Counted from the stretch's first letter, positions 11,726-23,731 are shown. The stretch is DNA of 39,030 nucleotides from an uncultured Alphaproteobacteria bacterium (GCA_903902075.1 CAIUTH010000079.1:1-39030), one strand, 5' to 3'. Program-made: numbers and translations. The notes: generated by a model from the sequence alone, not told the origin.

Positions 11726-12289
11726 ATGGTGACGCTCAACAAAATCTATACAAAAACAGGCGATTCCGGGCAAACCGGGCTGGGTGACGGCAGCCGGATT
11801 TCCAAGGCCTCGCTGCGCATCGCCGCCATCGGCGCGGTGGATGAAGCCAATAGCGCCGTCGGCATCGCCCGGCTGGATGCCGAAGGCGATATGGACGCGA
11901 TGCTGGCGCGCATCCAGAACGACCTGTTCGACCTGGGCGCAGACCTCGCCGCGCCGGAAGATGGCCGGAAGGCGGAGGGGCGGCTGCGCATTGTGGGCGC
12001 GCAGGTGGATCGGCTGGAACACGAGATTGATGCGATGAATGAAAAGCTGACGCCCCTGACCTCTTTTGTGCTGCCGGGCGGTACGGCGCTGGCGGCGCAC
12101 CTGCATTTGGCCCGCGCTATCGCGCGGCGGGCGGAAGCCGCCATGGTCACGCTGGCGCAGGACGAAAAGATCAACGAAGCGGCCCTGCACTACATCAACC
12201 GGCTGTCGGATCACCTGTTCGTGATGGCGCGCACCGCCAATGACGGCGGCATGGGCGACGTGCTGTGGGTGCCGGGAAAGAACCGCTGA
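11726..12289 (+). CDS. ATP:cob(I)alamin adenosyltransferase (PduO type)
   Basis: MVTLNKIYTKTGDSGQTGLGDGSRISK..., FVLPGGTALAAHLHLARAIARRAE, NRLSDHLFVMAR. Confidence 0.93.
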   Translation: MVTLNKIYTKTGDSGQTGLGDGSRISKASLRIAAIGAVDEANSAVGIARLDAEGDMDAMLARIQNDLFDLGADLAAPEDGRKAEGRLRIVGAQVDRLEHEIDAMNEKLTPLTSFVLPGGTALAAHLHLARAIARRAEAAMVTLAQDEKINEAALHYINRLSDHLFVMARTANDGGMGDVLWVPGKNR

Positions 12290-12622
12290 TTATTCCGGAC
12301 CGAGACGACGTCCGAACACAAACGCCAGAATAACACCCAGCACGCCCGTCGCGGCCCAGCCCGGCAGTGCCAGGAAGGAATAGACGCCCTGCGCCAGGGA
12401 CGGCGTGTGGTTCTGTACCCAGCTCTTGAAAGCATCCAGGCTGTGCTGGTTCAGGATGCCCCAGACCGTGCCCAGGCTGCGCACCACCAGCTCGCCGCCG
12501 CGCTCCAGCGACGACACCGCGTCCGCGCCCAGCAGCATCAGGGCGATAACGATTAAAATCAGGCTTATCAGGCGCATCAGCACGGCCATGGCCGAGAGAT
12601 AGCGCGAGCAAGCCCTTGCCAC
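12290..12622 (-). CDS. Small membrane protein of unknown function
   Basis: Two hydrophobic segments (LISLILIVIALMLLGADAV and GWAATGVLGVILAFVFGRRLG); convergent with the adenosyltransferase gene. Confidence 0.65.
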   Translation of the reverse strand: MARACSRYLSAMAVLMRLISLILIVIALMLLGADAVSSLERGGELVVRSLGTVWGILNQHSLDAFKSWVQNHTPSLAQGVYSFLALPGWAATGVLGVILAFVFGRRLGPE

Positions 12623-12654
12623 AAGGACGGGCAGCCCGCGCGGTTAACCGGCCA

Positions 12655-12690
12655 AAGAAAAAGCCGCCCGCAGCTGCGGACGGCTTTCTC
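12655..12690 (-). terminator. Rho-independent terminator after pnp
   Basis: On the minus strand GAAAGCCGTCCGCAGCTGCGGGCGGCTTTTTCTTTGG. Confidence 0.8.
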
Positions 12691-12707
12691 ATTCGTAACG
12701 AAAAGGC

Positions 12708-14843
12708 TTAGGCCTGCGGCGCGTCGCCGACCGGCTTCTTGCCGATGTCCTCGCCGGTGGTCTGGTCCACCTGCTTCATGGACAGGCGTACCTTGCCGCG
12801 ATCGTCAAAGCCCAAAAGCTTGACCTTCACGGCCTGACCTTCCTTGACCACGTCCTTGGGATTGGCGACGCGGCTGGCGGCCAGTTCCGAGACATGCACC
12901 AAACCGTCCTTGGGGCCGAAGAAATTCACGAAGGCGCCGAAGTCCATCACCTTGACGATCTTGCCGTCATAGATCTGGCCGATTTCCGGTTCCGCCGTCA
13001 GGCCGCGGATCCACTTGATCGCCGCCTTGATCGCTTCATGGTCGCTGGAGGCGACCTTCACGGTGCCGTCATCTTCCACGTTGATCTTGGCGCCGGTCTT
13101 TTCCACGATCTCGCGGATCACCTTGCCGCCGGTGCCGATCACGTCGCGGATCTTGTCGGTGGGGATCTTGATCTGCTCGATGCGCGGCGCATGTTCGCCC
13201 AGCTCGGCGCGGGCGCCGGTCAGGGCCTTGTTCATCTCGCCCAGGATGTGGAGACGGCCGCCCTTGGCCTGTTCCAGCGCGGTCTTCATGATCTCCTCAT
13301 TGATGCCCGAGATCTTGATGTCCATCTGCAGGCTGGTGATGCCTTCTTCGGTGCCAGCCACCTTGAAGTCCATGTCGCCCAGGTGATCTTCGTCACCCAG
13401 GATGTCCGACAGGACGACATAACGGTCGCCTTCCAGGATCAGGCCCATGGCAATGCCCGCCGTGGGACGCTTCAGCGGAACACCCGCATCCATCAGCGCC
13501 AGCGAGGTGCCGCACACCGAGGCCATCGAGGACGAACCGTTGGATTCGGTGATCTCGGAAACCACGCGAATGGTGTAGGGGAACTCGTCCTTCTTGGGCA
13601 GCATCGGATGGATGGCGCGCCAGGCCAGCTTGCCATGGCCAATTTCGCGGCGGCCCGGAGCACCCATGCGGCCGGTCTCACCGACCGAGTAGGGAGGGAA
13701 GTTGTAGTGCAGCATGAAGGTCTGCTTGCCGGTGCCTTCCAGGCTGTCGACGAACTGCTCGTCCTCGGCGGTGCCAAGCGTGCAAACCACCAGCGCCTGG
13801 GTTTCGCCGCGGGTGAACAGCGCCGAACCATGGGTGCGCGGCAGGATGCCGACTTCCGCCACGATGGGGCGAACCGTCGTCAGGTCGCGGCCGTCGACGC
13901 GCTTCTTGGTGTCCAGCACCGCGTTGCGCATCACATCGGCTTCCACGTCATGCAAGAGGCCGCCATAGACACTGGCCGGCACCTTGCCGTCGCCTTCGCC
14001 CACGAACTGCTCAGCAAATTTCTTCTTCACCGCGCTGAGCGCATCGCGGCGCTCGAACTTGATGGGAAGCTGAAACGCCTTGGCCAGCTCGGCCGACGCG
14101 GCCGACTTCAGCTTGGCACGGGTCGGGGCATGGATGTCCTCGGCCACGGCGCGCGGCTCCTTGGCCGCCTTTTCCGCCAGGCGGATAATGGCGTTGATGG
14201 CCGTCTGCATCTGCTGGTGGCCGAACATCACGGCGCCCAGCATCACGTCTTCGCTGAGTTCCTGGGCTTCGGATTCCACCATCATCACGGCGTCATGCGT
14301 GCCAGCAACGACCAGTTCCAGCTTGGAATTGGGCATCTCGTCCAGCGGCGGGTTCAGCTTGTATTCGCCGTCGATGTAACCGACGCGCGCCGCGCCGATC
14401 GGGCCCTGGAAAGGCAGACCGGACAGGGTCAGCGCCGCCGACACCGCGATCATCGCCAGGATATCGGGATCGTTTTCCAGGTCGTGGCTCAGCACCTGCG
14501 CCACAACCAGCGTCTCGTTGCGATAGCCGTCGGCGAACAGGGGGCGGATGGGACGGTCGATCAGGCGCGAGATCAGGGTCTCGCGTTCCGTCGCGCCGCG
14601 CTCGCGCTTGAAATAGCCGCCCGGGATCTTGCCGGCGGCGTAATAGCGTTCCTGGTAATTCACGGTCAGCGGAAAGAAATCCACGCCTTCCTTCGGGTTG
14701 GCGGCACCGACCACGGTGGCCAGCACGACCGTTTCCCCGTAGGTGGCCAGCACCGAACCATCGGCCTGGCGGGCAATCTTGCCGGTTTCGAGGGTCAGCT
14801 CGCGGCCGCCCCATTCAAACGTTTCTTTGTGGATGGTGAACAT
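12708..14843 (-). CDS. pnp: Polyribonucleotide nucleotidyltransferase
   Basis: Two RNase PH domains, KH ([22 protein letters not shown]) and S1 ([20 protein letters not shown]) domains. Confidence 0.98.
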   Translation of the reverse strand: MFTIHKETFEWGGRELTLETGKIARQADGSVLATYGETVVLATVVGAANPKEGVDFFPLTVNYQERYYAAGKIPGGYFKRERGATERETLISRLIDRPIRPLFADGYRNETLVVAQVLSHDLENDPDILAMIAVSAALTLSGLPFQGPIGAARVGYIDGEYKLNPPLDEMPNSKLELVVAGTHDAVMMVESEAQELSEDVMLGAVMFGHQQMQTAINAIIRLAEKAAKEPRAVAEDIHAPTRAKLKSAASAELAKAFQLPIKFERRDALSAVKKKFAEQFVGEGDGKVPASVYGGLLHDVEADVMRNAVLDTKKRVDGRDLTTVRPIVAEVGILPRTHGSALFTRGETQALVVCTLGTAEDEQFVDSLEGTGKQTFMLHYNFPPYSVGETGRMGAPGRREIGHGKLAWRAIHPMLPKKDEFPYTIRVVSEITESNGSSSMASVCGTSLALMDAGVPLKRPTAGIAMGLILEGDRYVVLSDILGDEDHLGDMDFKVAGTEEGITSLQMDIKISGINEEIMKTALEQAKGGRLHILGEMNKALTGARAELGEHAPRIEQIKIPTDKIRDVIGTGGKVIREIVEKTGAKINVEDDGTVKVASSDHEAIKAAIKWIRGLTAEPEIGQIYDGKIVKVMDFGAFVNFFGPKDGLVHVSELAASRVANPKDVVKEGQAVKVKLLGFDDRGKVRLSMKQVDQTTGEDIGKKPVGDAPQA

Positions 14844-14936
14844 CGTTTCTTCTTCTCTTCATTTGCCCGCCGCCATATTGCGGTCGGACCTCATACGACT
14901 CCCCTATGGAGCCCGCTTCCCCGGGAGCTCATCCCC

Positions 14937-14982
14937 CGCAAAAGCAAAAGCACGGCCCTACGCTTTTGCGTAAGGCCGTGCC
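14937..14982 (-). terminator. Terminator or attenuator between rpsO and pnp
   Basis: On the minus strand GCACGGCCTTACGC-AAAA-GCGTAGGGCCGTGC followed by TTTTGCTTTTGC. Confidence 0.75.
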
Positions 14983-15004
14983 CATTCGGTGTTGCCGTGA
15001 AAAA

Positions 15005-15271
15005 TCAGCGGCGCAGACCCAGCTTGGCGATGATGCCTTCGTAGCGCTTCACATCCTTGGACTTCACATAGTCCAGCAGGTTGCGGCGCAGGGAGACCAT
15101 CTTGATCATGCCGCGGCGCGAGTGATTGTCCTTGGCGTGGGTCTTGAAGTGTTCGGTGAGATTGGTGATGCGCTCCGACAGGATCGCGATCTGTACTTCC
15201 GGCGAGCCGGTGTCGTTCTTGCCGGTGGCGTTTTCGGCAACGACTTCTTTTTTCCGTTCAGGGGTAATCAT
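15005..15271 (-). CDS. rpsO: 30S ribosomal protein S15
   Basis: [70 protein letters not shown]... Confidence 0.98.
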   Translation of the reverse strand: MITPERKKEVVAENATGKNDTGSPEVQIAILSERITNLTEHFKTHAKDNHSRRGMIKMVSLRRNLLDYVKSKDVKRYEGIIAKLGLRR

Positions 15272-15287
15272 TGTTTTCTTTCGGACA

Positions 15288-16235
15288 TCAGGGATTTGAA
15301 AAATTGAAGACGCGAAACGGACGAAGCTCACCTTCGGCGATTTCGGCCAATGCTACGGGCTGACCCTCCTCATCCTTGAGAAAGACGGTAAGACCGGAGA
15401 GTTCGCCGTCACCAAAACCGTCCTTCATGCGGGCGAAGATATTCGCGCGAATGAGGATGGGGTTGCCGGATCGGATGCGAACCGTATCGGGACCACTGAC
15501 GGCCAGGGCCGGGATGCCGTCCAGCGCGGTCGAAAGGGGCCTCAAATACCCAAAAGCGGCGGGACTATGCATAAAAGGGGTCAGGGTTTCTAGGCTGACC
15601 GCGGATTTTTCGTCCCACCCCCCAAGCCGGGTCCGGCGCAGGGCCGTGACATGCCCCAAAGTTCCCAGGGCCTGGGCGATATCCCGCACCCAGGATCGGA
15701 CGTAAGTGCCTTTGCCACAACGGATTTCGAACTCGGCGCTGTCCTGTTCCACCCCTAGGAGCTTGGCCTCGAACACCTCCACCGGGCGGGCCTGGAGCAC
15801 CACCTCCTCCCCGTCCCGGGCCAGGTCATAGGCCCGTTCCCCGTCCACCTTGATGGCCGAATAGACCGGGGGGGTCTGGGACAGGGTGCCGGTGAAGCGG
15901 GGCAGCATGGCTTCGATGGCCTCCCAAGTGGGGCGCACATCCGACGTGCCGGTGACTTTTCCTTCCGCATCGTCGCTGTCGCGGCTTTCCCCCCAGGTGG
16001 CGGTAAAGCGGTAGGTCTTGTCGGCGTCCATGGCATAGGGGACCGTCTTGGTCGCTTCCCCCAGCGCAATCGCCAGGATGCCGGTGGCCATGGGATCGAG
16101 AGTGCCGGCATGGCCGGCCTTCTGGGCGTCGAAGATGCGGCGCACCGCGCCCACCCCTTGCGTCGAGGTCATGCCCAGCGGCTTGTCCAGGATGACCCAT
16201 CCATGGACCGGATTGCCCTTCTTGCGGCGTCCCAT
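15288..16235 (-). CDS. truB: tRNA pseudouridine(55) synthase
   Basis: [52 protein letters not shown]. Confidence 0.97.
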   Translation of the reverse strand: MGRRKKGNPVHGWVILDKPLGMTSTQGVGAVRRIFDAQKAGHAGTLDPMATGILAIALGEATKTVPYAMDADKTYRFTATWGESRDSDDAEGKVTGTSDVRPTWEAIEAMLPRFTGTLSQTPPVYSAIKVDGERAYDLARDGEEVVLQARPVEVFEAKLLGVEQDSAEFEIRCGKGTYVRSWVRDIAQALGTLGHVTALRRTRLGGWDEKSAVSLETLTPFMHSPAAFGYLRPLSTALDGIPALAVSGPDTVRIRSGNPILIRANIFARMKDGFGDGELSGLTVFLKDEEGQPVALAEIAEGELRPFRVFNFSNP

Positions 16236-16705
16236 CAGTCTTCTTCTTCGCTCTCGTCACCGTCATGCGCGGTCAGATCGCGCTGGACTTCGGGCGAGCG
16301 CAGGATGGTCTCGATCTTCAGGGCTTCGGCAAAGGACTCGTCTTCGACAAAGCGCAGGTCGGGAGTGAATTTCATGGTCAGGCGATGGCCCATCTCGCCG
16401 CGCAGGAATCCCTTGTGACGATTGAGGGCGGCGATGATCTCCTTGGCATTCTGCCCGCCCAGCGGTTCGCAATAGACGGTGGCATAGCGCATGTCGGGCG
16501 ACGGCTTGACCTGGGTGATGGTCACCGACACGCCGTCCAGATGGGGATCGCGGATCTCGTTGCGGCCCAGCACTTCGGCCAGCGCGTGACGCAAGGCTTC
16601 GCCCACCCGCAGCTGGCGCTGGGATGGACCGCCCTTGTCATTGCCGCCGCCGCGATGAGGACGGCGCGAGGAACCGCGGCCGGACGAATTGGTGGGACGG
16701 GGCAT
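16235..16705 (-). CDS. rbfA: Ribosome-binding factor A
   Basis: RQLRVGEALRHALAEVLGRNEIRDPHLDGVSVTITQVKPSPDMRYATVYCEPLGG...; ATG at 16705 preferred over the ORF-track start. Confidence 0.93.
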   Translation of the reverse strand: MPRPTNSSGRGSSRRPHRGGGNDKGGPSQRQLRVGEALRHALAEVLGRNEIRDPHLDGVSVTITQVKPSPDMRYATVYCEPLGGQNAKEIIAALNRHKGFLRGEMGHRLTMKFTPDLRFVEDESFAEALKIETILRSPEVQRDLTAHDGDESEEED

Positions 16706-16706
16706 C

Positions 16707-18335
16707 TTAATTCTCCGGATAGCCGAACCGGGCCACGAATGGCGCCAGCAGGGGAAAAACAGGTTCAAGCTGCGGGCCATAGCGCCGCCATTGCGCCACG
16801 CCGGCATCCGACAGGCCGCGCGCGACCTGCGCACTGGAAGGCGTGTCGATGTTCTGGCGGCGGGCGCGGCCCGCAAAGGCGCGCATCGCGTCATCGAATT
16901 CCAGGCCCAGGAAAGCGCACAGCCGCGACGCTTCGGCTTCGAAATCCGCCACCAGGCTTTCATGCCGCGCTTCGGCCAGGTCCAGCGTCAGCTTGCTGCG
17001 ATAGAGATCTACCAGCGTCATCACGGCATCGTAATAGACGGCCGTGTTCTCCAGCTCGGTGAATTCGAACATGCCGGCATTCATTGCGAAGCGGCGGCGA
17101 AAGCAGGACAGCACCACATCGCGCGGATCGCGCAGCGCCAGCAAAATCTTCGCTTTGGGAAACAGCCGCGCGATCAGGGGCAGGAACACGGCATTCAGCG
17201 GCAACTTGTCCAGGAAGACCGGCTTGGTCAGCACCGTTTCGGTTTGCGCCACCCGCTTCCAATAAAGATCGCGCCAAGGCTGCAACTGGGCATCGGACGA
17301 TGCCGCCAGGCGGTCCAGGTCGGCATCGGCGCCGAAAAAAGCCTTGGCAGAATCGATCAGGCAGGTGCGCTCTTCCATCGCGGCGACGAGCGGATGACTG
17401 GCCAGCACCTGTTCCAGCAAGGTGGTGCCGGATCGCGGGAAGCCGACCAGGAAGACGTGTGTGCGCGGGCCATCCTGCGGCGGCTGAGCGCTGGGCCAAT
17501 GATCGATCCGCCGGAAATAGTGTGTCAGGCGCGTTTCGCGCGCCAGCACGCGCTCCACCCCTTCGATGGAGGGCAGGAAGGCATCGCGCTGGATCGCCTT
17601 GGAGGCCGCATAGGCGGTAAAGGCTTCAGCAGTGCGGTCCTGCGCGTCCAGAATATCGCCGGCCAGGCTGAAGGCGAAGGTGCGGTTCACCGGGCCCAGG
17701 GTGCGATCCTGCACCAGCGCCGAGACCGCCATCTCGGCGGTGGCAATGTCTTTCTGTTCCAGCGCCGCGCCGGCCAGCGCGATACGCGCGGCGGCATCCT
17801 TGGGATCAATCGCCAAGGCGCGCTCGGCCAGGCTGCGCGCTTCCTGGGCATCGCCGCGCTGGACCGCCAGCAGCGCCAGACGCGACAGGGCTTCTGATTG
17901 GGCGGGGTTCAGCGCCAGCGCCTGTTCGAAGCCGGCGCGGGCGCCGTCCAGTTCGCTCAGATCTTCCAGCGCCATGGCGCGGGCAAAATGCAGCCGCGCT
18001 TCCGGCGCGATGGCAATGGCGGTGTCGAAGGGATCCAGCGCCTCGCGCGGACGGCCCAGCCGGGTCAGGCATTCACCCAGTGCATAGAGCAAGTCCACAT
18101 GCTTCGGCGCCTGCTGGCGCGCGCGCTGCAACAGCGGCAGGGCATTGTGATTGTCGCCGGCCTGCATGCGCGCCAGGCCCGCGAGCCCCAAAAAAGTCGG
18201 ATGGTTTGCGCCGACCCGGACCGCATCCTCGCTGAGCTGCATCGCCTTAGACAGGTCGGACGCCCACAGCGCCGCTTCCACCGCCGTCAGAGCGGCGGCG
18301 ACATCAAGCCCGATTGGGGTACCGGTGGCAGCCAT
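16707..18335 (-). CDS. TPR-repeat sulfotransferase family protein
   Basis: N-terminal TPR-like repeats; 5'-PSB motif FLVGFPRSGTTLLEQVLASHP; 3'-PSB-like ILLALRDPRDVVLSCFRRRF. Confidence 0.9.
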   Translation of the reverse strand: MAATGTPIGLDVAAALTAVEAALWASDLSKAMQLSEDAVRVGANHPTFLGLAGLARMQAGDNHNALPLLQRARQQAPKHVDLLYALGECLTRLGRPREALDPFDTAIAIAPEARLHFARAMALEDLSELDGARAGFEQALALNPAQSEALSRLALLAVQRGDAQEARSLAERALAIDPKDAAARIALAGAALEQKDIATAEMAVSALVQDRTLGPVNRTFAFSLAGDILDAQDRTAEAFTAYAASKAIQRDAFLPSIEGVERVLARETRLTHYFRRIDHWPSAQPPQDGPRTHVFLVGFPRSGTTLLEQVLASHPLVAAMEERTCLIDSAKAFFGADADLDRLAASSDAQLQPWRDLYWKRVAQTETVLTKPVFLDKLPLNAVFLPLIARLFPKAKILLALRDPRDVVLSCFRRRFAMNAGMFEFTELENTAVYYDAVMTLVDLYRSKLTLDLAEARHESLVADFEAEASRLCAFLGLEFDDAMRAFAGRARRQNIDTPSSAQVARGLSDAGVAQWRRYGPQLEPVFPLLAPFVARFGYPEN

Positions 18336-18356
18336 GGCTTACCCGGAACGGAAGAA

Positions 18357-20900
18357 TTAAAGCGCGCGCTGAATAGTTTCGACTTCGAAACATTCAATGA
18401 CGTCGCCCTTCTGCATGTCCTGATAGTTGGTGAAGGCCATGCCGCATTCCTGGCCGCTCTGCACCTCTTTCACTTCATCCTTGAAGCGCTTGAGGGTGGA
18501 CAGATCGCCTTCGTGGATCACGACATTGTCGCGGATCAGGCGAACCTTGCCGCCGCGGCGCATGATGCCTTCGGTGACCTTGCAACCGGCGACCTTGCCG
18601 ACCTTGGAAATGTTGAACACTTCCAGGATTTCGGCATTGCCCAGGAACTTTTCGCGCGTTTCGGGCGTCAGCATGCCCGACAGCGCCGCCTTCACGTCAT
18701 CCACCAGGTTGTAGATGATGTTGTAGTAGCGGATTTCCACGCCGTCGCGCTTGGCGCGGTCGCGGGCTTGGTTGTTGGCGCGCACGTTAAAGCCGATCAC
18801 CGCGGCGCCGCTGGCATGGGCCAGGATGACATCGCTTTCGGTAATGCCGCCCACGCCGGACTGCAGGATCTGCGCCCCGACTTCGGAGGTGGCCAGCTTG
18901 GCCAGCGAACCCTGAATGGCTTCGCTGGAACCCTGCACGTCGGTCTTGAGCACCAGCGGCAACAGGCGCTTCTCGCCGGATTCGCGGGTCTGCAAAAGCT
19001 GATCAAGCGTCTGGCGCGAGGACGAAGCCTGGCGCTGTTCGCGGCGCTTGCGGCCACGATATTCAGCCACTTCGCGGGCGCGCGCTTCGTTTTCGACCAC
19101 GACCATTTCGTCGCCGGCTTCCGGCGCCGCCGAAAGACCCAGCACTTCGATGGGGGTGGAGGGACCGGCGGTCTTGACCGACTCGCCGCGTTCATTGGCG
19201 AGCAGGCGCACCCGGCCCCATTCGGCGCCGGCGACCACGATGTCGCCCACCTTCAGGGTACCGCGCTGCACCAGCACGGTGGCAACGGGACCGCGGCCCT
19301 TGTCCAGCTTGGCTTCGACCACCGCGCCTTCGGCGGGACGGTCGGGATTGGCCTTGAGGTCCAGGATTTCGGCCTGCAGCAGGATGGCTTCTTCCAGCTT
19401 GTCGAGGCCCAGCAGCTTGGTGGCGGAGACTTCCACCACCTGCACTTCGCCGCCCATGTCTTCGACCTGGACTTCGTGCTGCAACAGTTCGGTCTTCACG
19501 CGGGTGGGATTGGCGTCACCCTTGTCGATCTTGTTGACCGCCACGATCATCGGCACGCCGGCCGCCTTGGCGTGGGCGATGGCTTCCACCGTCTGGGGCA
19601 TCACGCCGTCATCGGCAGCGACCACCAGGATCACCAGGTCCGTGACCTTGGCGCCGCGCGCGCGCATCTGGGTGAAGGCGGCATGGCCGGGGGTGTCGAG
19701 GAACGTAATCTTCTGGCCCGACTTCAGGTTCACCTGATAAGCGCCGATATGCTGGGTGATGCCGCCGGCTTCGCCCGAGACAACGTCGGTCTTGCGCAGC
19801 GCATCCAGCAGCGAGGTCTTGCCGTGGTCGACATGGCCCATGATGGTCACGACCGGGGGGCGCGGTATCATGCTGGCATCATCGTCGCTCTCGCCGGCCA
19901 GACCTTCCAGCACGTCGCTTTCGGCCACGCGCTTGACCACATGGCCATATTCGGCGGCGACCAGTTCGGCGGTGTCGGCATCGATGATGTCGTTGGGAGT
20001 CGCCATCATGCCGTTCTTCATCAGCACCTTGATGACGTCCACGGTGCGGCGGGCCATGCGGTTGGCCAGGTCGGACACCGTGATGGTTTCGGGCACGATG
20101 ATGTCGCGCGGACCGGCCGGACCGGCGGGCTGCTGCTGATGGCCTTTATTCACGCGCTGCAGGTGGCGCTTGTAGGAGGCGACCGAGCGCACGCGCTCAT
20201 CATCGTCGGACAAGGCGCGGGTGACGGTCAGCTTGCCGCGGCGGCGTTCGCCTTCGGCAACTTTCTTGGGCGCGGGCGCCTTGGCGGGAACCAGCTTGCC
20301 GCCGATCTTCTTGGCGCCGCCTTCTTCTTCTTCTTCGTTCTCAAGCCGGCGGCGCGGCGCATCGGCCGGGGCCACTTCGCCGGTCTTGGGCGCGGCGTCC
20401 AGGCGGCGGGCGGCTTCCTGCTCGGCGCGCTTCTTGGCGGCCTCGTCGGCGATCTTGCGGGCTTCTTCCTCGACCTTGCGGCGCTCGGCGGCGGCGCGCT
20501 CGATCTTGAGCTGCTCTTCATCCTGGGCGCGGCGGCGGGCTTCGGCTTCGGCGATCTTGCGGGCTTCACTGTCGGAAACGCGGGCATCGGCCAGAGCGGC
20601 GGCGCGGCGCTGCTTTTCCTCGTCCGAAAGCTGGCGCAGCACCACGCCGCGGGGCGCGGCGACGGGCGCGGCAGGCGCCCTGGCGACCACTTCGGGCGCG
20701 GCGGGCGGGGCAACGGGCTTTTCGGCGGCGGCCTTTGCAGGCGCCTTGGCGGCCGCAGCAGGCGGCGCGGCGGAGCGCTTCTTCTCCACCACCACGGCCT
20801 TGGTGCGGCCATGGCTGAAGCTTTGCTTGACGGTGGAGGTTTCCGTCTTCTTCAGCGACAGCGTTTTGGCCGGGCGCTTGGTTTCGTCAGTATCGCTCAT
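18357..20900 (-). CDS. infB: Translation initiation factor IF-2
   Basis: [44 protein letters not shown]; Ala/charged N-terminal linker. Confidence 0.98.
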   Translation of the reverse strand: MSDTDETKRPAKTLSLKKTETSTVKQSFSHGRTKAVVVEKKRSAAPPAAAAKAPAKAAAEKPVAPPAAPEVVARAPAAPVAAPRGVVLRQLSDEEKQRRAAALADARVSDSEARKIAEAEARRRAQDEEQLKIERAAAERRKVEEEARKIADEAAKKRAEQEAARRLDAAPKTGEVAPADAPRRRLENEEEEEGGAKKIGGKLVPAKAPAPKKVAEGERRRGKLTVTRALSDDDERVRSVASYKRHLQRVNKGHQQQPAGPAGPRDIIVPETITVSDLANRMARRTVDVIKVLMKNGMMATPNDIIDADTAELVAAEYGHVVKRVAESDVLEGLAGESDDDASMIPRPPVVTIMGHVDHGKTSLLDALRKTDVVSGEAGGITQHIGAYQVNLKSGQKITFLDTPGHAAFTQMRARGAKVTDLVILVVAADDGVMPQTVEAIAHAKAAGVPMIVAVNKIDKGDANPTRVKTELLQHEVQVEDMGGEVQVVEVSATKLLGLDKLEEAILLQAEILDLKANPDRPAEGAVVEAKLDKGRGPVATVLVQRGTLKVGDIVVAGAEWGRVRLLANERGESVKTAGPSTPIEVLGLSAAPEAGDEMVVVENEARAREVAEYRGRKRREQRQASSSRQTLDQLLQTRESGEKRLLPLVLKTDVQGSSEAIQGSLAKLATSEVGAQILQSGVGGITESDVILAHASGAAVIGFNVRANNQARDRAKRDGVEIRYYNIIYNLVDDVKAALSGMLTPETREKFLGNAEILEVFNISKVGKVAGCKVTEGIMRRGGKVRLIRDNVVIHEGDLSTLKRFKDEVKEVQSGQECGMAFTNYQDMQKGDVIECFEVETIQRAL

Positions 20901-21553
20901 GACTTGCTTTCAATTTTGCTCGCGTTCGCTCGCGGGCTTTCATTCCGGGGACGGAAGCCTGAAAGGCGTTCCGCATCAAAGGTCAAACGTTCGGCAAGAC
21001 CGCCCGGCTGGACGGCGGCATGTATCACATTCTCGCGACCCAGCGCCAAGCCCAATTCGGCACTGGTCAGGCATTCGATCACCGCGCAATCCAGTTCCAG
21101 CCGGTGCGCGGCGGCGTACAGTTTGCGCTTGCCGTCGGCGGCACCGTCGTACGCCTCGATCAGCGCCTTCGGCGGCTTGGGGCCCAGCAGTTCACGCAAC
21201 ACATTGTCGAAGCCCAGGAACAGCGCGCCGGAACGGCGGGCCAGTCCCAGGTCGCCGATCATGCGCGCCAGCAGCGCCTTTTCGGCACGGGCCGACAGGT
21301 CGGCGGTAGCGGTGACCTGCGCCTTGGCGGCGCGGGAGAAGAGTTTCTTCTCCACCGCCTTGTCGATGGCAGCCTTCGACGCCTCCACCCACAGGCCACG
21401 GCCCGGCAGCTTGGCCGCCGCATCGGGAACCACGTTGCCGTCCGGATCCGCCACAAACCGGATAAGGCGATTTTCGGGCAGCACTTCGCCCGATACGATG
21501 TCGCGGCGCTCGCGCATCGAGTCGTCCTCTTCCAGTTTGATGGCAGCGGTCAT
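20897..21553 (-). CDS. YlxR/DUF448-family RNA-binding protein with L7Ae-like C-terminal region
   Basis: [44 protein letters not shown]; between nusA and infB. Confidence 0.92.
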   Translation of the reverse strand: MTAAIKLEEDDSMRERRDIVSGEVLPENRLIRFVADPDGNVVPDAAAKLPGRGLWVEASKAAIDKAVEKKLFSRAAKAQVTATADLSARAEKALLARMIGDLGLARRSGALFLGFDNVLRELLGPKPPKALIEAYDGAADGKRKLYAAAHRLELDCAVIECLTSAELGLALGRENVIHAAVQPGGLAERLTFDAERLSGFRPRNESPRANASKIESKS

Positions 21554-23166
21554 CAGGCTTCGCTGTTCTCCGCTTCGCCTTCGGCGGCTTCTTCTTCCAC
21601 CACTTCGGGCTCTTCCTCGACCCAGCCGATCTTGACGCGCGCCTTCATCACGATGGCGTTGGCGTCGTCGCTGGTGAGGTTGAAGCCGTCCAGGGCGCCG
21701 GGAATGCGAACGCGTTCCTTGTCCTTGTTGACTTCGTAATAGCCGATCAGGTCGTCGCTGGCGCAGCCGGCGAGATCTTCCAGCGTCTTGACGTCATGTT
21801 CGCCCAGCGCAACGGCCATGGCGGGGGTGATGCCGTCCACGTCCAGCACGTCATCGGTGACGCCCAGCGCCAGGCGCTTGTCGTCCAGCTCCTTGTTGCG
21901 GGCTTCGATGTGTTCGATGGCGCGGTTCTGCAGTTCCTGGGCGGTCTCTTCGTCGAACGCCTCGATCTGCGCCAGTTCGCCCAGATCGACATAGGCCACG
22001 TCTTCGATGGTGGCGAAGCCTTCCGAAGCCAGCAACTGGGCGACGGTTTCGTCCACGTCCAGCGATTCCATGAACAGTGCGGTGCGGGTGGTGAACTCCT
22101 TCTGGCGGCGTTCCGATTCCTCGGCTTCCGTCAGGATGTCGATCTGCCAACCGGTGAGCTGCGAGGCCAGGCGCACATTCTGGCCGCGGCGGCCGATGCC
22201 CAGGCTGAGCTGTTCGTCCGGCACCACCACCTCGACGCGGTGAGTGTCTTCGTCCAGCACCACCTTGGTGACTTCGGCGGGGGCCAATGCATTGACGATG
22301 AAGGTCGCCGCTTCGCCGTTCCACGGGATGATGTCGATGCGTTCGCCCTGCAGTTCCTGCACCACCGCCTGCACGCGCACGCCGCGCATGCCGACGCAGG
22401 CGCCGACCGGATCAATGGAGCTGTCCTTGCTGATCACGGCGATCTTGGCGCGGCTGCCCGGATCGCGCGCCACAGCGCGGATTTCGATCACGCCGTCATA
22501 GATTTCCGGCACTTCCTGGGCGAACAGGCGCACCATGAACTGTGGATGCGAACGCGACAGGAAAATCTGCGGCCCGCGGGTTTCGCGGCGCACGTCATAG
22601 ATATAGGCGCGGATGCGGTCGCCGGCGCGGAAGGATTCGCGCGGGATCATCTCGTCACGGCGGACAACGCCTTCGGCCTTGCCCAGGTCCACGACGACCG
22701 AGCCGAACTCCGAACGCTTGACCACGCCATGCACCACTTCGCCGATGCGGTCCTTGTATTCGTCATACTGGCGCTCACGCTCGGCGTCGCGCACCTTCTG
22801 CACGATCACCTGCTTGGCGTTCTGGGCATTGATGCGGTTGAAATCCACCGGCGGCAGGGTTTCGGCGATGATGTCGCTGATCTGCGCATCCGGGTTGCGC
22901 TTGCGCGCGTCGACCAGGGAAATCTCGGTCTTGTCGTTCTCGACCATCTCCACGACGTGCAGATAGCGCGAGACATGGGTCTCGCCCGTCTTGGGATCGA
23001 TATCGACCTTGATGTCGTTCTCGGTGCCGTAATGGGCCTTGGCGGCGCGCTGCATCGCCTCTTCCATCGCGGTCAGGACCACCTGCTTGTCGATGGACTT
23101 GTCGCGCGCGACGGCGTCGGCAATCTGCAAAAGTTCCAGCCGGTTGGCGGCCACAATACCTGCCAT
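21553..23166 (-). CDS. nusA: Transcription termination/antitermination factor NusA
   Basis: S1 and KH domains ([31 protein letters not shown]) and C-terminal helix-hairpin repeats. Confidence 0.97.
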   Translation of the reverse strand: MAGIVAANRLELLQIADAVARDKSIDKQVVLTAMEEAMQRAAKAHYGTENDIKVDIDPKTGETHVSRYLHVVEMVENDKTEISLVDARKRNPDAQISDIIAETLPPVDFNRINAQNAKQVIVQKVRDAERERQYDEYKDRIGEVVHGVVKRSEFGSVVVDLGKAEGVVRRDEMIPRESFRAGDRIRAYIYDVRRETRGPQIFLSRSHPQFMVRLFAQEVPEIYDGVIEIRAVARDPGSRAKIAVISKDSSIDPVGACVGMRGVRVQAVVQELQGERIDIIPWNGEAATFIVNALAPAEVTKVVLDEDTHRVEVVVPDEQLSLGIGRRGQNVRLASQLTGWQIDILTEAEESERRQKEFTTRTALFMESLDVDETVAQLLASEGFATIEDVAYVDLGELAQIEAFDEETAQELQNRAIEHIEARNKELDDKRLALGVTDDVLDVDGITPAMAVALGEHDVKTLEDLAGCASDDLIGYYEVNKDKERVRIPGALDGFNLTSDDANAIVMKARVKIGWVEEEPEVVEEEAAEGEAENSEA

Positions 23167-23167
23167 T

Positions 23168-23731
23168 TTACTTCTCCTGTTGCGCTATGGTGCGCGTCTT
23201 TGAATGTTCGTTGATAAGCTTGTCGGTGAGCACGAGCTTCGCGTTGGCGATGGCGCGAAACGGAAAACGGATTTCATCATTGCCGATGGAAGTGTCACGG
23301 ATGCGAACATCCTGGCCATCCAGCCCCAAAAGCGTGGCGCGAAAGCGCTTGCGGCCGTCCACGGGCGCGGCAAGCTCGATCTTGGCTTCGTGGCCGCTCC
23401 AGCGCGAAAAATCCATCGGACGGGTCAGCGGCCGGTCGATGCCGGGCGAGGAGACTTCGATCTCATATTCGCCTTCGATCGGATCTTCGGCCTCGATGAA
23501 ATCCAGCAGCGCATGGCTGAGCGCGGCACAGCCTTCGACATCCATGCTGCCATCGGGGCGCTCGGCCATGACCTGCAGGGTCTTGGCGGCGGCGCCCATC
23601 ATGCGCAGGCGCACAAGCTTGAAGCCCGCTTTTTCAATCACGGGTTCAAACACAGGTTCAAGATGCGATGCCGCAACGACTGTCAAAAACAAAAGCCTTT
23701 CGCCCGCGGCGGCCCTTTCGGACTGCCACAC
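23168..23731 (-). CDS. rimP: Ribosome maturation factor RimP
   Basis: EGCAALSHALLDFIEAEDPIEGEYEIEVSSPGIDRPLTRPMDFSRWSG; exact start uncertain. Confidence 0.93.
   Translation of the reverse strand: MWQSERAAAGERLLFLTVVAASHLEPVFEPVIEKAGFKLVRLRMMGAAAKTLQVMAERPDGSMDVEGCAALSHALLDFIEAEDPIEGEYEIEVSSPGIDRPLTRPMDFSRWSGHEAKIELAAPVDGRKRFRATLLGLDGQDVRIRDTSIGNDEIRFPFRAIANAKLVLTDKLINEHSKTRTIAQQEK

Noticed and set aside
12894-15044. 716-aa ORF antisense to pnp
   Set aside because: Shadow ORF of pnp in GC-rich sequence.
17898-21635. 1245-aa plus-strand ORF antisense to the sulfotransferase, infB and ylxR
   Set aside because: Opposite well-supported conserved genes; long shadow ORFs are expected in GC-rich DNA. 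Composition (His/Gly/Ala/Arg-rich, no motif) fits an artefact.
21796-23214. 472-aa ORF antisense to nusA
   Set aside because: Shadow ORF of nusA.
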